Assembly: GCA_030726725.1 (NCBI GenBank)
Contig: JANRDC010000027.1
Location: 46,601 to 96,650, forward strand
DNA length: 50,050 nucleotides
Direction of reading: 5' to 3'
DNA from: Flavobacteriaceae bacterium
GTDB taxonomy: Bacteria; Bacteroidota; Bacteroidia; Flavobacteriales; Flavobacteriaceae
Part shown: positions 9,386 to 17,473 of the stretch, piece after piece
Layout: each line of letters begins with the position of its first letter
Numbering within the stretch: the stretch's first letter is position 1
Made by a program: the position numbers and the translations under genes
Notes under the pieces: model-generated
Told to the model about the DNA's origin: nothing
Database searches by the model: none
The model's input: the letters and a program-made list of their open reading frames with translations, nothing else

Positions 9386-10213
9386 ATGAAAACCAAAATT
9401 GCCATTCAAGGAATTAAAGGATCCAACCATTATCAAGTAGCCCTTGATTATTTTGGCACGGACATAGCATTGGTAGACTGCGCTTCTTTTGATGCTTTGG
9501 TCCACAGCTTAGTCGATAAGCGCGCTGATTATGGCGTGATGGCCATCGAAAATTCAATCGCTGGTTCCATCATACCCAACTACGCTTTGATGGATAAATA
9601 TCAATTGTCGATTGTTGGAGAGTATTACCTCTCGATCCACCACCATTTAATGGCTTTGCCAGGACAGATCTTGGATGAAATCTCCGAGGTGCATTCTCAC
9701 CCCATGGCTTTGTTGCAATGCAATCAGTTTTTTTATGACTATCCGCAGATCAAATTGGTGGAAAGCGAAGACACGGCAGCCTCCGCCTTAGCGATTCAAC
9801 GCCATGGCTGGAAAGGGATCGCGGCTATCGCACCCAAGAGTTCAGCCGAATTATACGGTTTGGAAGTATTGGCAGATGATATTCAGACCATAAAAAATAA
9901 TGCAACCAGGTTTGTGGTGGTCACTGCCCAACAAAATGAATCGTCGATCGAGGGGGCCAATAAAGCTTCACTTCGTTTCGTTCTAGACCACAAAAGAGGG
10001 AGTTTGGCAGCGGTGTTAAATGCCCTGAGCGATTGTTCGATGAACTTGACAAAAATCCAGTCACTACCCGTCATTGATGTGCCCTGGAAATACGCATTTT
10101 TTGTGGACATCACTTTTGAAGAAACAGCAGATTTTGAGAAAGCAAAAGCTTTATTATCTATTATGGCTCACGAGTTTAAGGTATTAGGGGCCTATAAAAA
10201 TGCGCGATTATGA
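9386..10213 (+). CDS. pheA: Prephenate dehydratase
   Basis: 275 residues from the ATG at 9386. The in-frame ATG at 9362 lies inside the leader terminator and is rejected. The catalytic part opens with KIAIQGIKGSNH and has the conserved GVMAIENS. NNATRF carries the catalytic Thr (T174) with R175 and F176. An ACT domain follows from about residue 193 (ASLRFVLDHKRGSLAAVL), where Phe feedback binding is expected. The usual GALV and ESRP allosteric motifs read GSLA and QSLP here. It converts prephenate to phenylpyruvate and carries no chorismate mutase domain; that activity is on the fourth gene of the operon. Expression is predicted to be controlled by the Phe/Tyr attenuator immediately upstream. 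Confidence 0.93.
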   Translation: MKTKIAIQGIKGSNHYQVALDYFGTDIALVDCASFDALVHSLVDKRADYGVMAIENSIAGSIIPNYALMDKYQLSIVGEYYLSIHHHLMALPGQILDEISEVHSHPMALLQCNQFFYDYPQIKLVESEDTAASALAIQRHGWKGIAAIAPKSSAELYGLEVLADDIQTIKNNATRFVVVTAQQNESSIEGANKASLRFVLDHKRGSLAAVLNALSDCSMNLTKIQSLPVIDVPWKYAFFVDITFEETADFEKAKALLSIMAHEFKVLGAYKNARL

Positions 10214-11361
10214 GACAGACTGCTCGGAGATTAGCTCAGGTTTCGGAATATTATTTCTCTCAAAAATTGCGGGAGGTTCGCGCTTTAATTCAGCAAGGAC
10301 ACCCCGTGATTCAAATGGGAATCGGCAGTCCTGATTTAGCACCTGCCCCTGAGGTGATCCAGGCGATCAAAGAATCGCTTTCCGATCCAATGGCGCATCA
10401 GTACCAGAGTTATCAGGGGTTACCTGCGCTGAGGTCGGCCATCAGCGAATTTTACCAGACCCAATACGGTGTTTCGTTGGATCCTGAATCAGAGGTGCTG
10501 CCTTTAATGGGTTCCAAAGAAGGAATCATGCACCTGTCCATGGCCTATTTAAACGAAGGAGACCAGGTTTTGATCCCCAATCCGGGGTATCCTACCTACA
10601 CCTCTGTCACCCGTTTGTTGGGTGCAGAACCGGTTTATTACGACTTGACCGCCCAAAATAATTGGCTGCCAGATGTCAACGCCATAGCCGCTATGGACTT
10701 ATCTCGGGTTAAAATCATGTGGTTGTCTTACCCCCACATGCCTACCGGTGCCCATGCCACGGCAGCTGACTTACAGCCATTGATCGATTTGGCCAAGTCC
10801 CGTGGATTTTTATTGGCGATGGATAATCCCTACAGCTTTATCTTGAACAATCATCCGATGAGTATTTTATCTCTTCAAGGGGCTATGGAGGTCGCTGTGG
10901 AGTTAAATTCTCTGAGTAAAACGGCCAATATGGCCGGTTGGCGCGTGGGTATGATTTGTGGAAACCAGGAGCATCTGAAGGCAGTGCTCCAAGTGAAAAG
11001 CAATATGGATTCAGGTATGTTTTACGGGATTCAGCGGGGTGCCATCCAGGCGCTGAAGGCGCCCGCTTCCTGGTATGCTTCATTAAATGAGATTTACGCC
11101 TTGCGCAGAGATAAGGTTTGGGCTTTTGCTGAGGCCTTGGGTTGTGCGTTCGACAGAAACGCTGTGGGGATGTTTGTTTGGGCGCGACTGCCTGAAGGCA
11201 TCACAGACGAATGCGCATTTGTCGATCAGCTGTTGTATCAGCACCATATATTTATCACACCTGGCTCTATTTTTGGCAGCAACGGAGCTGGTTATGTGCG
11301 TTTTTCACTTTGTTTGGAAGCAGATTTAATCGACCAAGCAATTCAAAGAGTTAAGTCATGA
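10210..11361 (+). CDS. Class I/II PLP-dependent aminotransferase, probably acting on prephenate or phenylpyruvate/hydroxyphenylpyruvate
   Basis: 383 residues, fold type I aminotransferase. The PLP lysine is K237 in SLSKTANMAGWRVG; D205 (MDNPYS) should bind the pyridine nitrogen; RFSLC near the C-terminus holds the usual carboxylate-binding Arg. The motif that normally reads NPTG reads MPTG (M177), so the Asn that contacts the PLP oxygen is replaced. The gene overlaps pheA and tyrA by 4 bases on each side, so the product most likely performs the final transamination to Phe and Tyr. Substrate choice cannot be read from sequence, and an aspartate- or LL-DAP-aminotransferase-like activity is an alternative. 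Confidence 0.85.
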   Translation: MRQTARRLAQVSEYYFSQKLREVRALIQQGHPVIQMGIGSPDLAPAPEVIQAIKESLSDPMAHQYQSYQGLPALRSAISEFYQTQYGVSLDPESEVLPLMGSKEGIMHLSMAYLNEGDQVLIPNPGYPTYTSVTRLLGAEPVYYDLTAQNNWLPDVNAIAAMDLSRVKIMWLSYPHMPTGAHATAADLQPLIDLAKSRGFLLAMDNPYSFILNNHPMSILSLQGAMEVAVELNSLSKTANMAGWRVGMICGNQEHLKAVLQVKSNMDSGMFYGIQRGAIQALKAPASWYASLNEIYALRRDKVWAFAEALGCAFDRNAVGMFVWARLPEGITDECAFVDQLLYQHHIFITPGSIFGSNGAGYVRFSLCLEADLIDQAIQRVKS

Positions 11362-12215
11362 AGGTATTTTTTATCGGTATTGGATTGATCGGAGGGTCTA
11401 TGGCCCTTGAAATCAAACACAGAAATCCTCAGGCAATTTGTTATGGAATCAGCCGCAGTGAGCAAACATTGGACAAGGCTTTGGCCTTGGGTTTGATTGA
11501 TCACAAAGCGAGTTGGGCAGATTTGGCTCATGCGGATCTTGTTTTTTTGAGCATTCCAGTCGACGCTTCAGTCGATGCATTGCCCCGTATTTTGGATGTA
11601 ATTTCCGATCAGGCTCTGGTGGTCGATGCAGGTTCCACCAAACAAGCCTTGTGCGATGCTGTAGCCACCCATCCTAAGAGAAGAAACTATTTAGCGGCTC
11701 ACCCGATTGCAGGTACTGAGTTTTCAGGGCCTGAGGCGGCATTTTTGGGGTTATTTGCCCAGAAAACAATGATTGTATGTGAAGTGGAAAAAACCGCCTT
11801 TAAACTGCAAGAGAAAGCCATGGCGCTTTTCGCTGCTTGGGGTATGCGCATCCGCTACATGGATGCCGCAGCACACGACAAACACATCGCTTACGTGTCT
11901 CATTTATCACACATCAGCTCCTTTATGTTAGGGAAGACGGTGATTGAAAAAGAGAAGAATGAAAGCGATATTTTTGACATGGCTGGATCAGGTTTCGAGA
12001 GCACGGTGCGTTTAGCAAAAAGTTCTCCTGCGATGTGGACCCCAATTTTTGATCAAAACAAACAACATGTGGTGGTTGCACTACAAGAATATATTGCCAA
12101 TCTGGAAGCATTTAAATCCTTGCTCGAACAATCGGATTGCGACGCTATATATCAGCAAATGAGCGACACCAATAAAATCAAAGAAATACTCAACGGAATA
12201 CCCCTCAACAAATAG
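11358..12215 (+). CDS. tyrA: Prephenate dehydrogenase
   Basis: 285 residues. The NAD-binding Rossmann motif GIGLIGGS is at residues 6-13. AAHPIAGTEFSGP near residues 114-126 and SHLSHISSFML are typical of TyrA, with the conserved active-site His in each. It oxidatively decarboxylates prephenate to 4-hydroxyphenylpyruvate, the branch parallel to PheA. There is no fused chorismate mutase and no clear ACT domain in the short C-terminal part, so feedback control probably acts at the attenuator and the DAHP synthase instead. It overlaps the aminotransferase by ATGA and is followed 3 bases later by aroG. Confidence 0.92.
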   Translation: MKVFFIGIGLIGGSMALEIKHRNPQAICYGISRSEQTLDKALALGLIDHKASWADLAHADLVFLSIPVDASVDALPRILDVISDQALVVDAGSTKQALCDAVATHPKRRNYLAAHPIAGTEFSGPEAAFLGLFAQKTMIVCEVEKTAFKLQEKAMALFAAWGMRIRYMDAAAHDKHIAYVSHLSHISSFMLGKTVIEKEKNESDIFDMAGSGFESTVRLAKSSPAMWTPIFDQNKQHVVVALQEYIANLEAFKSLLEQSDCDAIYQQMSDTNKIKEILNGIPLNK

Positions 12216-12218
12216 ATT

Positions 12219-13301
12219 ATGGAAAATTCAAAGAAAATGAGAACCTGGCTCGACGAGATGAACCTGACCCACCCATTGGTGATCGCAGGACCTTGTAGTG
12301 CTGAAACTGAAGATCAAGTGCTTAAAATTGCACATGCGTTAAAAGACACGGATGTCAATTACTACCGCGCTGGTATCTGGAAACCGAGAACACGTCCTGG
12401 AAATTTTGAGGGTGTGGGCGCACTCGGCTTGAAGTGGCTCCAAAAGGTGCAAAAAGAAACTGGGATGAAAACAGCCACCGAGGTGGCCAACAGGGCTCAT
12501 GTTGAACTCGCTTTGGAGCACGATGTAGATTTGTTGTGGATCGGGGCTCGTTCCACGGTGAGTCCATTTATCATTCAAGAAATTGCTGATGCGCTTAAAG
12601 GGACCGACAAGATTGTGTTGGTCAAAAACCCGGTAAATCCCGATTTAGCGCTGTGGTTGGGGGCAATAGAACGCCTTTATGCAGCAGATATCAAAAATCT
12701 GGGAGTCATCCACCGAGGCTTTTCTACTTTTGAAAAAACCAAGTACCGCAATATCCCTGAATGGCAAATGGCCATTGAGTTGCAGTCGAAATTTCCGGAT
12801 TTGCCGATCATCAATGATCCATCGCACATCACTGGAAAAAGAGATATGATTTTTGACGTGGCACAAACAGCCTTAGACTTGAATTTTGATGGGTTGATGA
12901 TTGAAACCCACTGCGATCCAGACAATGCTTGGAGCGATGCAGCCCAACAAGTAACGCCAGAGCGTTTGGTAGAAATCATGCGCGACTTAAAAGTGCGCAA
13001 GGAGTCTGACCCTGAGGAGAAGTACAACAAAGAGTTGAGCAATCTGCGCGCTCAGATCGATATTATTGACAACCAATTGTTGGAGACCCTCGGAAAACGC
13101 ATGAAACTCGCAGAAGGAATCGGAGCCTTAAAATCCAAACACAATGTGGCTGTTTTGCAGTCGAGCCGTTGGAACGAGATTTTAGGACGCATGATTTTGG
13201 AAGGAGAGACCAAAGGATTGAGCGAGGAATTTGTGTTGCGCATGTTTAAAGCCATTCACCAAGAGTCGATTAATCACCAGGAAAAGGTCATCAAATCATA
13301 A
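12219..13301 (+). CDS. aroG: Bifunctional DAHP synthase / chorismate mutase
   Basis: 360 residues. Residues 1 to about 265 are a type I-beta DAHP synthase barrel, with VIAGPCSAE near the start, YRAGIWKPRTRPG, LWIGARSTVSPF, and the metal/substrate motifs DPSHITG and IETHCDP. The rest (from about residue 268, ELSNLRAQIDIID) is an AroQ-type chorismate mutase helix bundle with LGKRMKLAEGIG. One chain therefore supplies the first shikimate step and the chorismate-to-prephenate step used by both PheA and TyrA in the same operon. In related fusions the mutase domain also serves as the allosteric sensor; that is family knowledge and not shown here. A strong terminator follows 6 bases after the stop. 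Confidence 0.93.
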   Translation: MENSKKMRTWLDEMNLTHPLVIAGPCSAETEDQVLKIAHALKDTDVNYYRAGIWKPRTRPGNFEGVGALGLKWLQKVQKETGMKTATEVANRAHVELALEHDVDLLWIGARSTVSPFIIQEIADALKGTDKIVLVKNPVNPDLALWLGAIERLYAADIKNLGVIHRGFSTFEKTKYRNIPEWQMAIELQSKFPDLPIINDPSHITGKRDMIFDVAQTALDLNFDGLMIETHCDPDNAWSDAAQQVTPERLVEIMRDLKVRKESDPEEKYNKELSNLRAQIDIIDNQLLETLGKRMKLAEGIGALKSKHNVAVLQSSRWNEILGRMILEGETKGLSEEFVLRMFKAIHQESINHQEKVIKS

Positions 13302-13307
13302 TAAAAA

Positions 13308-13334
13308 AAGGGGCTTAGGCCCCTTGCTTTTTTT
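13308..13334 (+). terminator. Intrinsic terminator of the aromatic operon
   Basis: AAGGGGC (13308-13314), loop TTAG, GCCCCTT (13319-13325), then GC and seven T (13328-13334). It closes the pheA-aroG transcript just before rsgA. Confidence 0.88.
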
Positions 13335-13341
13335 ATCTTAG
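13334..13341 (+). promoter_or_regulatory. Possible -7 box of the rsgA operon
   Basis: TATCTTAG matches TAnnTTTG except for one base and lies 10 bases before the rsgA ATG, overlapping the T-tract of the preceding terminator. No good -33 box is visible. If real, the mRNA would be nearly leaderless. Confidence 0.3.
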
Positions 13342-13351
13342 CATCCTGGGT

Positions 13352-14305
13352 ATGCGGGGAATAGTTTATAAATCTACGGGGAGTTGGTACGCTGTCTTGG
13401 GCCAAGACGGTCAGATGCACGAATGCCGCATCAAAGGCAAATTTCGCGTTCAAGGGATCAAGAGCACAAACCCTGTGGCTGTGGGAGATGTGGTCCAGTT
13501 TGAGCTCGAGCAAAGCGGTGACACCCCCCATGGTGTCATTTTTGATATCGTCGAAAGACGCAATTACATGATCCGCAAGTCTGTTAATTTGTCCAAACAA
13601 ACCCAGATCATTGCGGCCAATATCGATCAAGCGTTATTGCTGATCACCCTAAACAATCCGCCCACCCTTACCCCCTTTATCGATCGCTTTTTGGTGACCG
13701 CTGAAGCCTATGATATTCCTGTTGTTTTGGTCTTTAACAAGATGGACAGCTATTCGGTAGAAGAGCGTTTCGAAGTGGATTATTTGCTGAGTCTTTACCG
13801 CTCAATCGGCTATACCTGCCTGATGGTTTCTGCTTTGACCGGTGATGGCGTAGATGCCCTCAAGCGTATCATGGAGGGCAAGACCAGTTTGGTGTCTGGC
13901 CATTCAGGCGTCGGCAAATCCACCCTGATCAACACCATTTCTCCTGGTTTAGACCTGCGTACAGGCGCTATTTCACTTCAACACGCACAAGGGACGCACA
14001 CCACCACGTTTGCAGAGATGTTTGATCTGTCTTTTGGCGGTCGCATTATAGACACTCCTGGGATCAAAGGGTTTGGTGTGGTAGACATGGAGCAAGACCA
14101 AATAGGGGACTACTTTCCAGAATTTTTCGCACTCAAGTCTCAGTGCAAATACCACAATTGCACCCATATGGAAGAGCCTTTTTGTGCTGTGAAAACAGCA
14201 CTTGATCAGGACAAGCTCGCTTGGAGCAGATATAAAAGTTATGTTCAGCTGATGCAGCGCGAGGATGAACACTACAGAGTAGATCCAAAAAACAACGAGG
14301 AATGA
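13352..14305 (+). CDS. rsgA: Ribosome small subunit biogenesis GTPase A
   Basis: 317 residues. An N-terminal OB-fold is followed by the circularly permuted GTPase order seen in RsgA: NKMD near residue 129 comes before the P-loop GHSGVGKST near 183-191 and DTPG. The C-terminal zinc finger has the C-x4-C-x-H-x5-C pattern (CKYHNCTHMEEPFC). The protein assists late maturation of the 30S subunit in the cytoplasm. It starts the rsgA-dtd-mazG-like-aroA run and overlaps dtd by 4 bases. The short spacing behind the upstream terminator indicates it has its own promoter. Confidence 0.95.
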   Translation: MRGIVYKSTGSWYAVLGQDGQMHECRIKGKFRVQGIKSTNPVAVGDVVQFELEQSGDTPHGVIFDIVERRNYMIRKSVNLSKQTQIIAANIDQALLLITLNNPPTLTPFIDRFLVTAEAYDIPVVLVFNKMDSYSVEERFEVDYLLSLYRSIGYTCLMVSALTGDGVDALKRIMEGKTSLVSGHSGVGKSTLINTISPGLDLRTGAISLQHAQGTHTTTFAEMFDLSFGGRIIDTPGIKGFGVVDMEQDQIGDYFPEFFALKSQCKYHNCTHMEEPFCAVKTALDQDKLAWSRYKSYVQLMQREDEHYRVDPKNNEE

Positions 14306-14754
14306 GGGCCTTAATTCAGCGGGTTCAAAACGCCTCAGTTGAGGTGGAACAAAAGGTGGTTGGATCTATCGGCCCAGGTTTTTTGATTTTGCTCGGGGTA
14401 ACCCACGAGGACAACCACGAGGACATCACCTATCTGAGTAAAAAAATAGCCCAACTTCGGCTTTTTGCTGATGATCAAGGTATGATGAATCGCTCCCTGT
14501 TGGATACACAAGGCGAAGTGCTGGTGGTCAGTCAGTTCACCCTGTACGGATCTACCAAAAAAGGCAACAGACCTTCTTTTATAGATGCGGCTCCAGGGCC
14601 AGTCGCTCAAAAACACTACGAAGATTTTGTAGCTCAGCTGGAAAAATTGCTTGAAAAACCGGTAGCCACAGGTGTCTTTGGTGCCGACATGCAGGTTCGC
14701 CTAGTCAACGACGGACCGGTTACCCTAATGATTGATACCCGTCAAAAAAATTAA
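14302..14754 (+). CDS. dtd: D-aminoacyl-tRNA deacylase
   Basis: 150 residues, the full usual length. It opens with MRALIQRVQNASVEV and has the two motifs that define the active site of this family: SQFTLYG near residues 78-84 and NDGPVT near 137-142. It removes wrongly attached D-amino acids (and glycine) from tRNAs. ATGA overlap with rsgA and a 3-base gap to the next gene place it in the same transcript. Confidence 0.95.
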   Translation: MRALIQRVQNASVEVEQKVVGSIGPGFLILLGVTHEDNHEDITYLSKKIAQLRLFADDQGMMNRSLLDTQGEVLVVSQFTLYGSTKKGNRPSFIDAAPGPVAQKHYEDFVAQLEKLLEKPVATGVFGADMQVRLVNDGPVTLMIDTRQKN

Positions 14755-14757
14755 ATT

Positions 14758-15087
14758 ATGGATTTACAAAACGCACAACGAGCTGTGGATGAGTGGATTA
14801 AAGACCATGGTGTCCGTTATTTTAACGAATTGACCAATATGGCACAACTCACCGAAGAGGTGGGCGAAGTAGCCCGCATTATCGCACGCCGATATGGGGA
14901 ACAGAGTGAAAAACCATCGGATCAAGCTAAAGACTTGGGGGAGGAACTCGCCGATGTGGTTTTTGTCGTTTTGTGCTTGGCCAATCAGTGCGGTATCGAT
15001 CTCCAGTCCTCCTTCGATAAAAAGCTAGCCTACAAAACACAAAGAGATCACGACAGGCACCAAAACAACGATAAACTCAAGCAGTAG
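14758..15087 (+). CDS. MazG-like nucleotide pyrophosphohydrolase
   Basis: 109 residues, one all-alpha NTP-PPase domain. The metal-binding EExxE/ExxD pattern is visible as EEVGEVAR near residues 29-36 and GEELADVVF near 61-69. Such small proteins hydrolyse nucleoside triphosphates to monophosphates, often to clean non-canonical nucleotides. The exact nucleotide is not predictable. It sits between dtd and aroA with 3-base gaps on both sides. Confidence 0.85.
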   Translation: MDLQNAQRAVDEWIKDHGVRYFNELTNMAQLTEEVGEVARIIARRYGEQSEKPSDQAKDLGEELADVVFVVLCLANQCGIDLQSSFDKKLAYKTQRDHDRHQNNDKLKQ

Positions 15088-15090
15088 TTC

Positions 15091-16332
15091 ATGGAGTTAA
15101 AACACCTACAAGGTCCCATCAATCAACAATTTAAGGCCTCATTATCCATCACTGGTTCCAAAAGTGAAACCAACAGATTGTTGTTGTTGCAATCATTGTT
15201 TCCGCAGATAAACTTGGTCAACACCTCTAATTCTGAAGATGCCCAAGCCATGGCCCGTGGCATTGGGGTGCGCAGTGGTACTATTGATGTACATCATGCG
15301 GGAACGGCTATGCGCTTTTTAACCGCTTTTATGGCTACAACACCTGGTGTCGATGTGGTGCTTACGGGATCTGCTAGAATGCAACAAAGACCCATCGGAC
15401 TTTTGGTGGACGCACTGCGTCTGTTGGGTGCCGAAATCAATTACCTGGGGGAAGAGGGATATCCACCTTTGCGCATCCAAGGTAAAGAAATCACGCAGCG
15501 GCATGCAGAGATTCCGGCCCATGTCAGCAGCCAATATATCTCTGCTTTATTGTTGGTTGCTCCTCGTTTAGCATCCGGGATGTCTTTGACTTTAAAGGGC
15601 GCCATCACTTCGATCCCCTACATCAAAATGACCTGCGCCTTGCTGGAGTCACTGGGGATCAACACCCGAATGGAGGGATCGGTGATTCAGGTAGATCACG
15701 CCCTTGATGTTGCTTCAAAGACCTTGGTGGTCGAATCTGATTGGAGTTCTGCATCTTATCATTACAGCATGGTCGCATTGGCCCCCATGGGATCAGAAAT
15801 CAGGTTGTACTCCTATAAATCGGACTCGCTTCAAGGAGACGCTGTACTCGCTCAATTGTACAGTGCTTTGGGTGTCGAAAGCGTTTTTGTCGATCACCAA
15901 TTGGTGATCACCAAGAAGCAAGAAGTCAGCGCAACTGTTCGTGAACAAGGATTGATTGTGGACTTTACTGAGTGTCCTGACATCGCTCAGACGCTAGCGG
16001 TTACTTGTTTTGCCCTAGGCATCGGCGCACATTTTACGGGACTTCACACCTTAAAGATCAAAGAAACAGATCGGTTGGTCGCCTTACAGCAGGAGCTCAC
16101 CAAGTTTGGTGCGCAATTATCGATTACCGAAGACTCACTCACCTTGCATCCTTTTCAAGGTGTGATGAATTCTGGGGTAGTCGTGGCCACTTACCACGAT
16201 CACAGAATGGCTATGGCATTTGCCCCGCTAGCCATGAAGGTTCCGTTTGCCATAGAAGATCCAGCGGTTGTAGCTAAGTCTTACCCGGACTTTTGGAACG
16301 ACCTAGCTGCCTTGGGTTTTCGGTATTCCTAA
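15091..16332 (+). CDS. aroA: 3-phosphoshikimate 1-carboxyvinyltransferase (EPSP synthase)
   Basis: 413 residues, slightly shorter than the common 427-435. Key motifs are present: GSKSETNRLLLL near the start, HAGTAMRFLTAFMA (residues 70-83), SSQYISALLL, KETDRLVALQQEL and DHRMAMAFAPLA. It joins PEP to shikimate-3-phosphate, two steps before chorismate, and so feeds the nearby aroG-pheA-tyrA operon although it is on a different transcript. The canonical SxxSNR substrate loop reads SKSETNR. Sensitivity class to glyphosate cannot be told. Confidence 0.93.
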   Translation: MELKHLQGPINQQFKASLSITGSKSETNRLLLLQSLFPQINLVNTSNSEDAQAMARGIGVRSGTIDVHHAGTAMRFLTAFMATTPGVDVVLTGSARMQQRPIGLLVDALRLLGAEINYLGEEGYPPLRIQGKEITQRHAEIPAHVSSQYISALLLVAPRLASGMSLTLKGAITSIPYIKMTCALLESLGINTRMEGSVIQVDHALDVASKTLVVESDWSSASYHYSMVALAPMGSEIRLYSYKSDSLQGDAVLAQLYSALGVESVFVDHQLVITKKQEVSATVREQGLIVDFTECPDIAQTLAVTCFALGIGAHFTGLHTLKIKETDRLVALQQELTKFGAQLSITEDSLTLHPFQGVMNSGVVVATYHDHRMAMAFAPLAMKVPFAIEDPAVVAKSYPDFWNDLAALGFRYS

Positions 16333-16351
16333 TAAATAAACCCCTAAATCC

Positions 16352-16383
16352 TTGACAAGCCCCCTGTTGGGGTCGTATATTTG
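16352..16383 (+). promoter_or_regulatory. Promoter of queA-rlmN with a palindromic spacer
   Basis: TTG at 16352-16354 and a perfect TAnnTTTG box, TATATTTG, at 16376-16383, separated by 21 bases. The spacer holds a CCCC-TGTT-GGGG inverted repeat (16361-16372) without a T-tract, so it may be a protein-binding site or a chance repeat. The queA ATG is 38 bases downstream. Confidence 0.65.
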
Positions 16384-16421
16384 CGGGATGTGTTTTCATT
16401 AAACCTAATTATCTGAATTTC

Positions 16422-17471
16422 ATGAAGTTATCTCATTTCAACTTTGATTTACCCCCGCATTTAGTCGCTGAATATCCCGCAGAGAATCGCGATGAATCCA
16501 AATTGATGGTCATCGATCGCGCTAAAGGAACTATTGAGCACAAATTGTTTAAGGATTTGATCGATTATTTCGACGATCAGGACGTCATGATTCTCAACAA
16601 TACCAAAGTATTTCCAGCGCGCTTATATGGAAATAAAGAAAAAACAGGTGCCCGTATCGAGGTGTTTTTGCTCAGAGAACTCAATGAAGAGCAAAGACTT
16701 TGGGATGTTTTGGTCGATCCAGCCCGTAAAATCAGAATTGGCAACAAGCTTTATTTTGGGGATGACGATTCTTTAGTGGCTGAAGTAATTGACAACACTA
16801 CTTCAAGAGGTAGAACGCTTCGATTTTTATACGATGGGTCCTACACAGAGTTTCGCAAGAAATTGCGCGACCTGGGGGAAACCCCATTGCCTAAGTACAT
16901 ACACAGAGATGTTGAGGCTGAAGACGAAGAGCGTTACCAAACGATATACGCCAAGCACGAAGGTGCTGTGGCTGCGCCAACCGCTGGATTACACTTTTCA
17001 AAACACTTGCTTAAGCGTCTTGAAATTAAAGGCGTAAATTTTGCTGAATTGACCTTACATGTCGGTTTGGGTACCTTTAACCCAGTTGAGGTTGAGGACT
17101 TGTCCAAACACAAAATGGACAGTGAGGAGTTGATCATTGATGAGCATGCGGTTACTGTAGTCAACCAAGCCAAAGCCCAAAAAAGAAGAATTTGTGCTGT
17201 GGGAACTACCGTTATGCGCGGACTGGAAAGTTCTGTGTCCTCTCAACACACCCTAAACGAGTATGAAGGATGGACCAATAAGTTTATTTTCCCTCCGTAT
17301 GAGTTTAGTATTGCCAATTGCATGATCACTAATTTTCACCTGCCCAAGTCTACTTTATTGATGATGGTTTCTGCTTTTATGGGCCATGATTTGATGAAAC
17401 GCGCTTACAAAGAAGCGGTTGAAAATGAATATCGTTTCTATTCGTACGGCGATGCGATGTTGATCATCTAA
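16422..17471 (+). CDS. queA: S-adenosylmethionine:tRNA ribosyltransferase-isomerase
   Basis: 349 residues, normal length. It opens with [17 protein letters not shown] and contains the family motifs [10 protein letters not shown] near residue 59, AAPTAGLHF near 184, LHVGLGTF near 208, and [17 protein letters not shown]. It builds epoxyqueuosine from 7-aminomethyl-7-deazaguanine in tRNA by donating the ribosyl part of SAM. rlmN, another RNA-modification gene, starts 2 bases after its stop and shares its promoter. Confidence 0.96.
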   Translation: MKLSHFNFDLPPHLVAEYPAENRDESKLMVIDRAKGTIEHKLFKDLIDYFDDQDVMILNNTKVFPARLYGNKEKTGARIEVFLLRELNEEQRLWDVLVDPARKIRIGNKLYFGDDDSLVAEVIDNTTSRGRTLRFLYDGSYTEFRKKLRDLGETPLPKYIHRDVEAEDEERYQTIYAKHEGAVAAPTAGLHFSKHLLKRLEIKGVNFAELTLHVGLGTFNPVEVEDLSKHKMDSEELIIDEHAVTVVNQAKAQKRRICAVGTTVMRGLESSVSSQHTLNEYEGWTNKFIFPPYEFSIANCMITNFHLPKSTLLMMVSAFMGHDLMKRAYKEAVENEYRFYSYGDAMLII

Positions 17472-17473
17472 TA

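Noticed and set aside
12677-13042. 121-codon open frame on the minus strand inside aroG
   Set aside because: Shadow frame opposite conserved DAHP synthase motifs.
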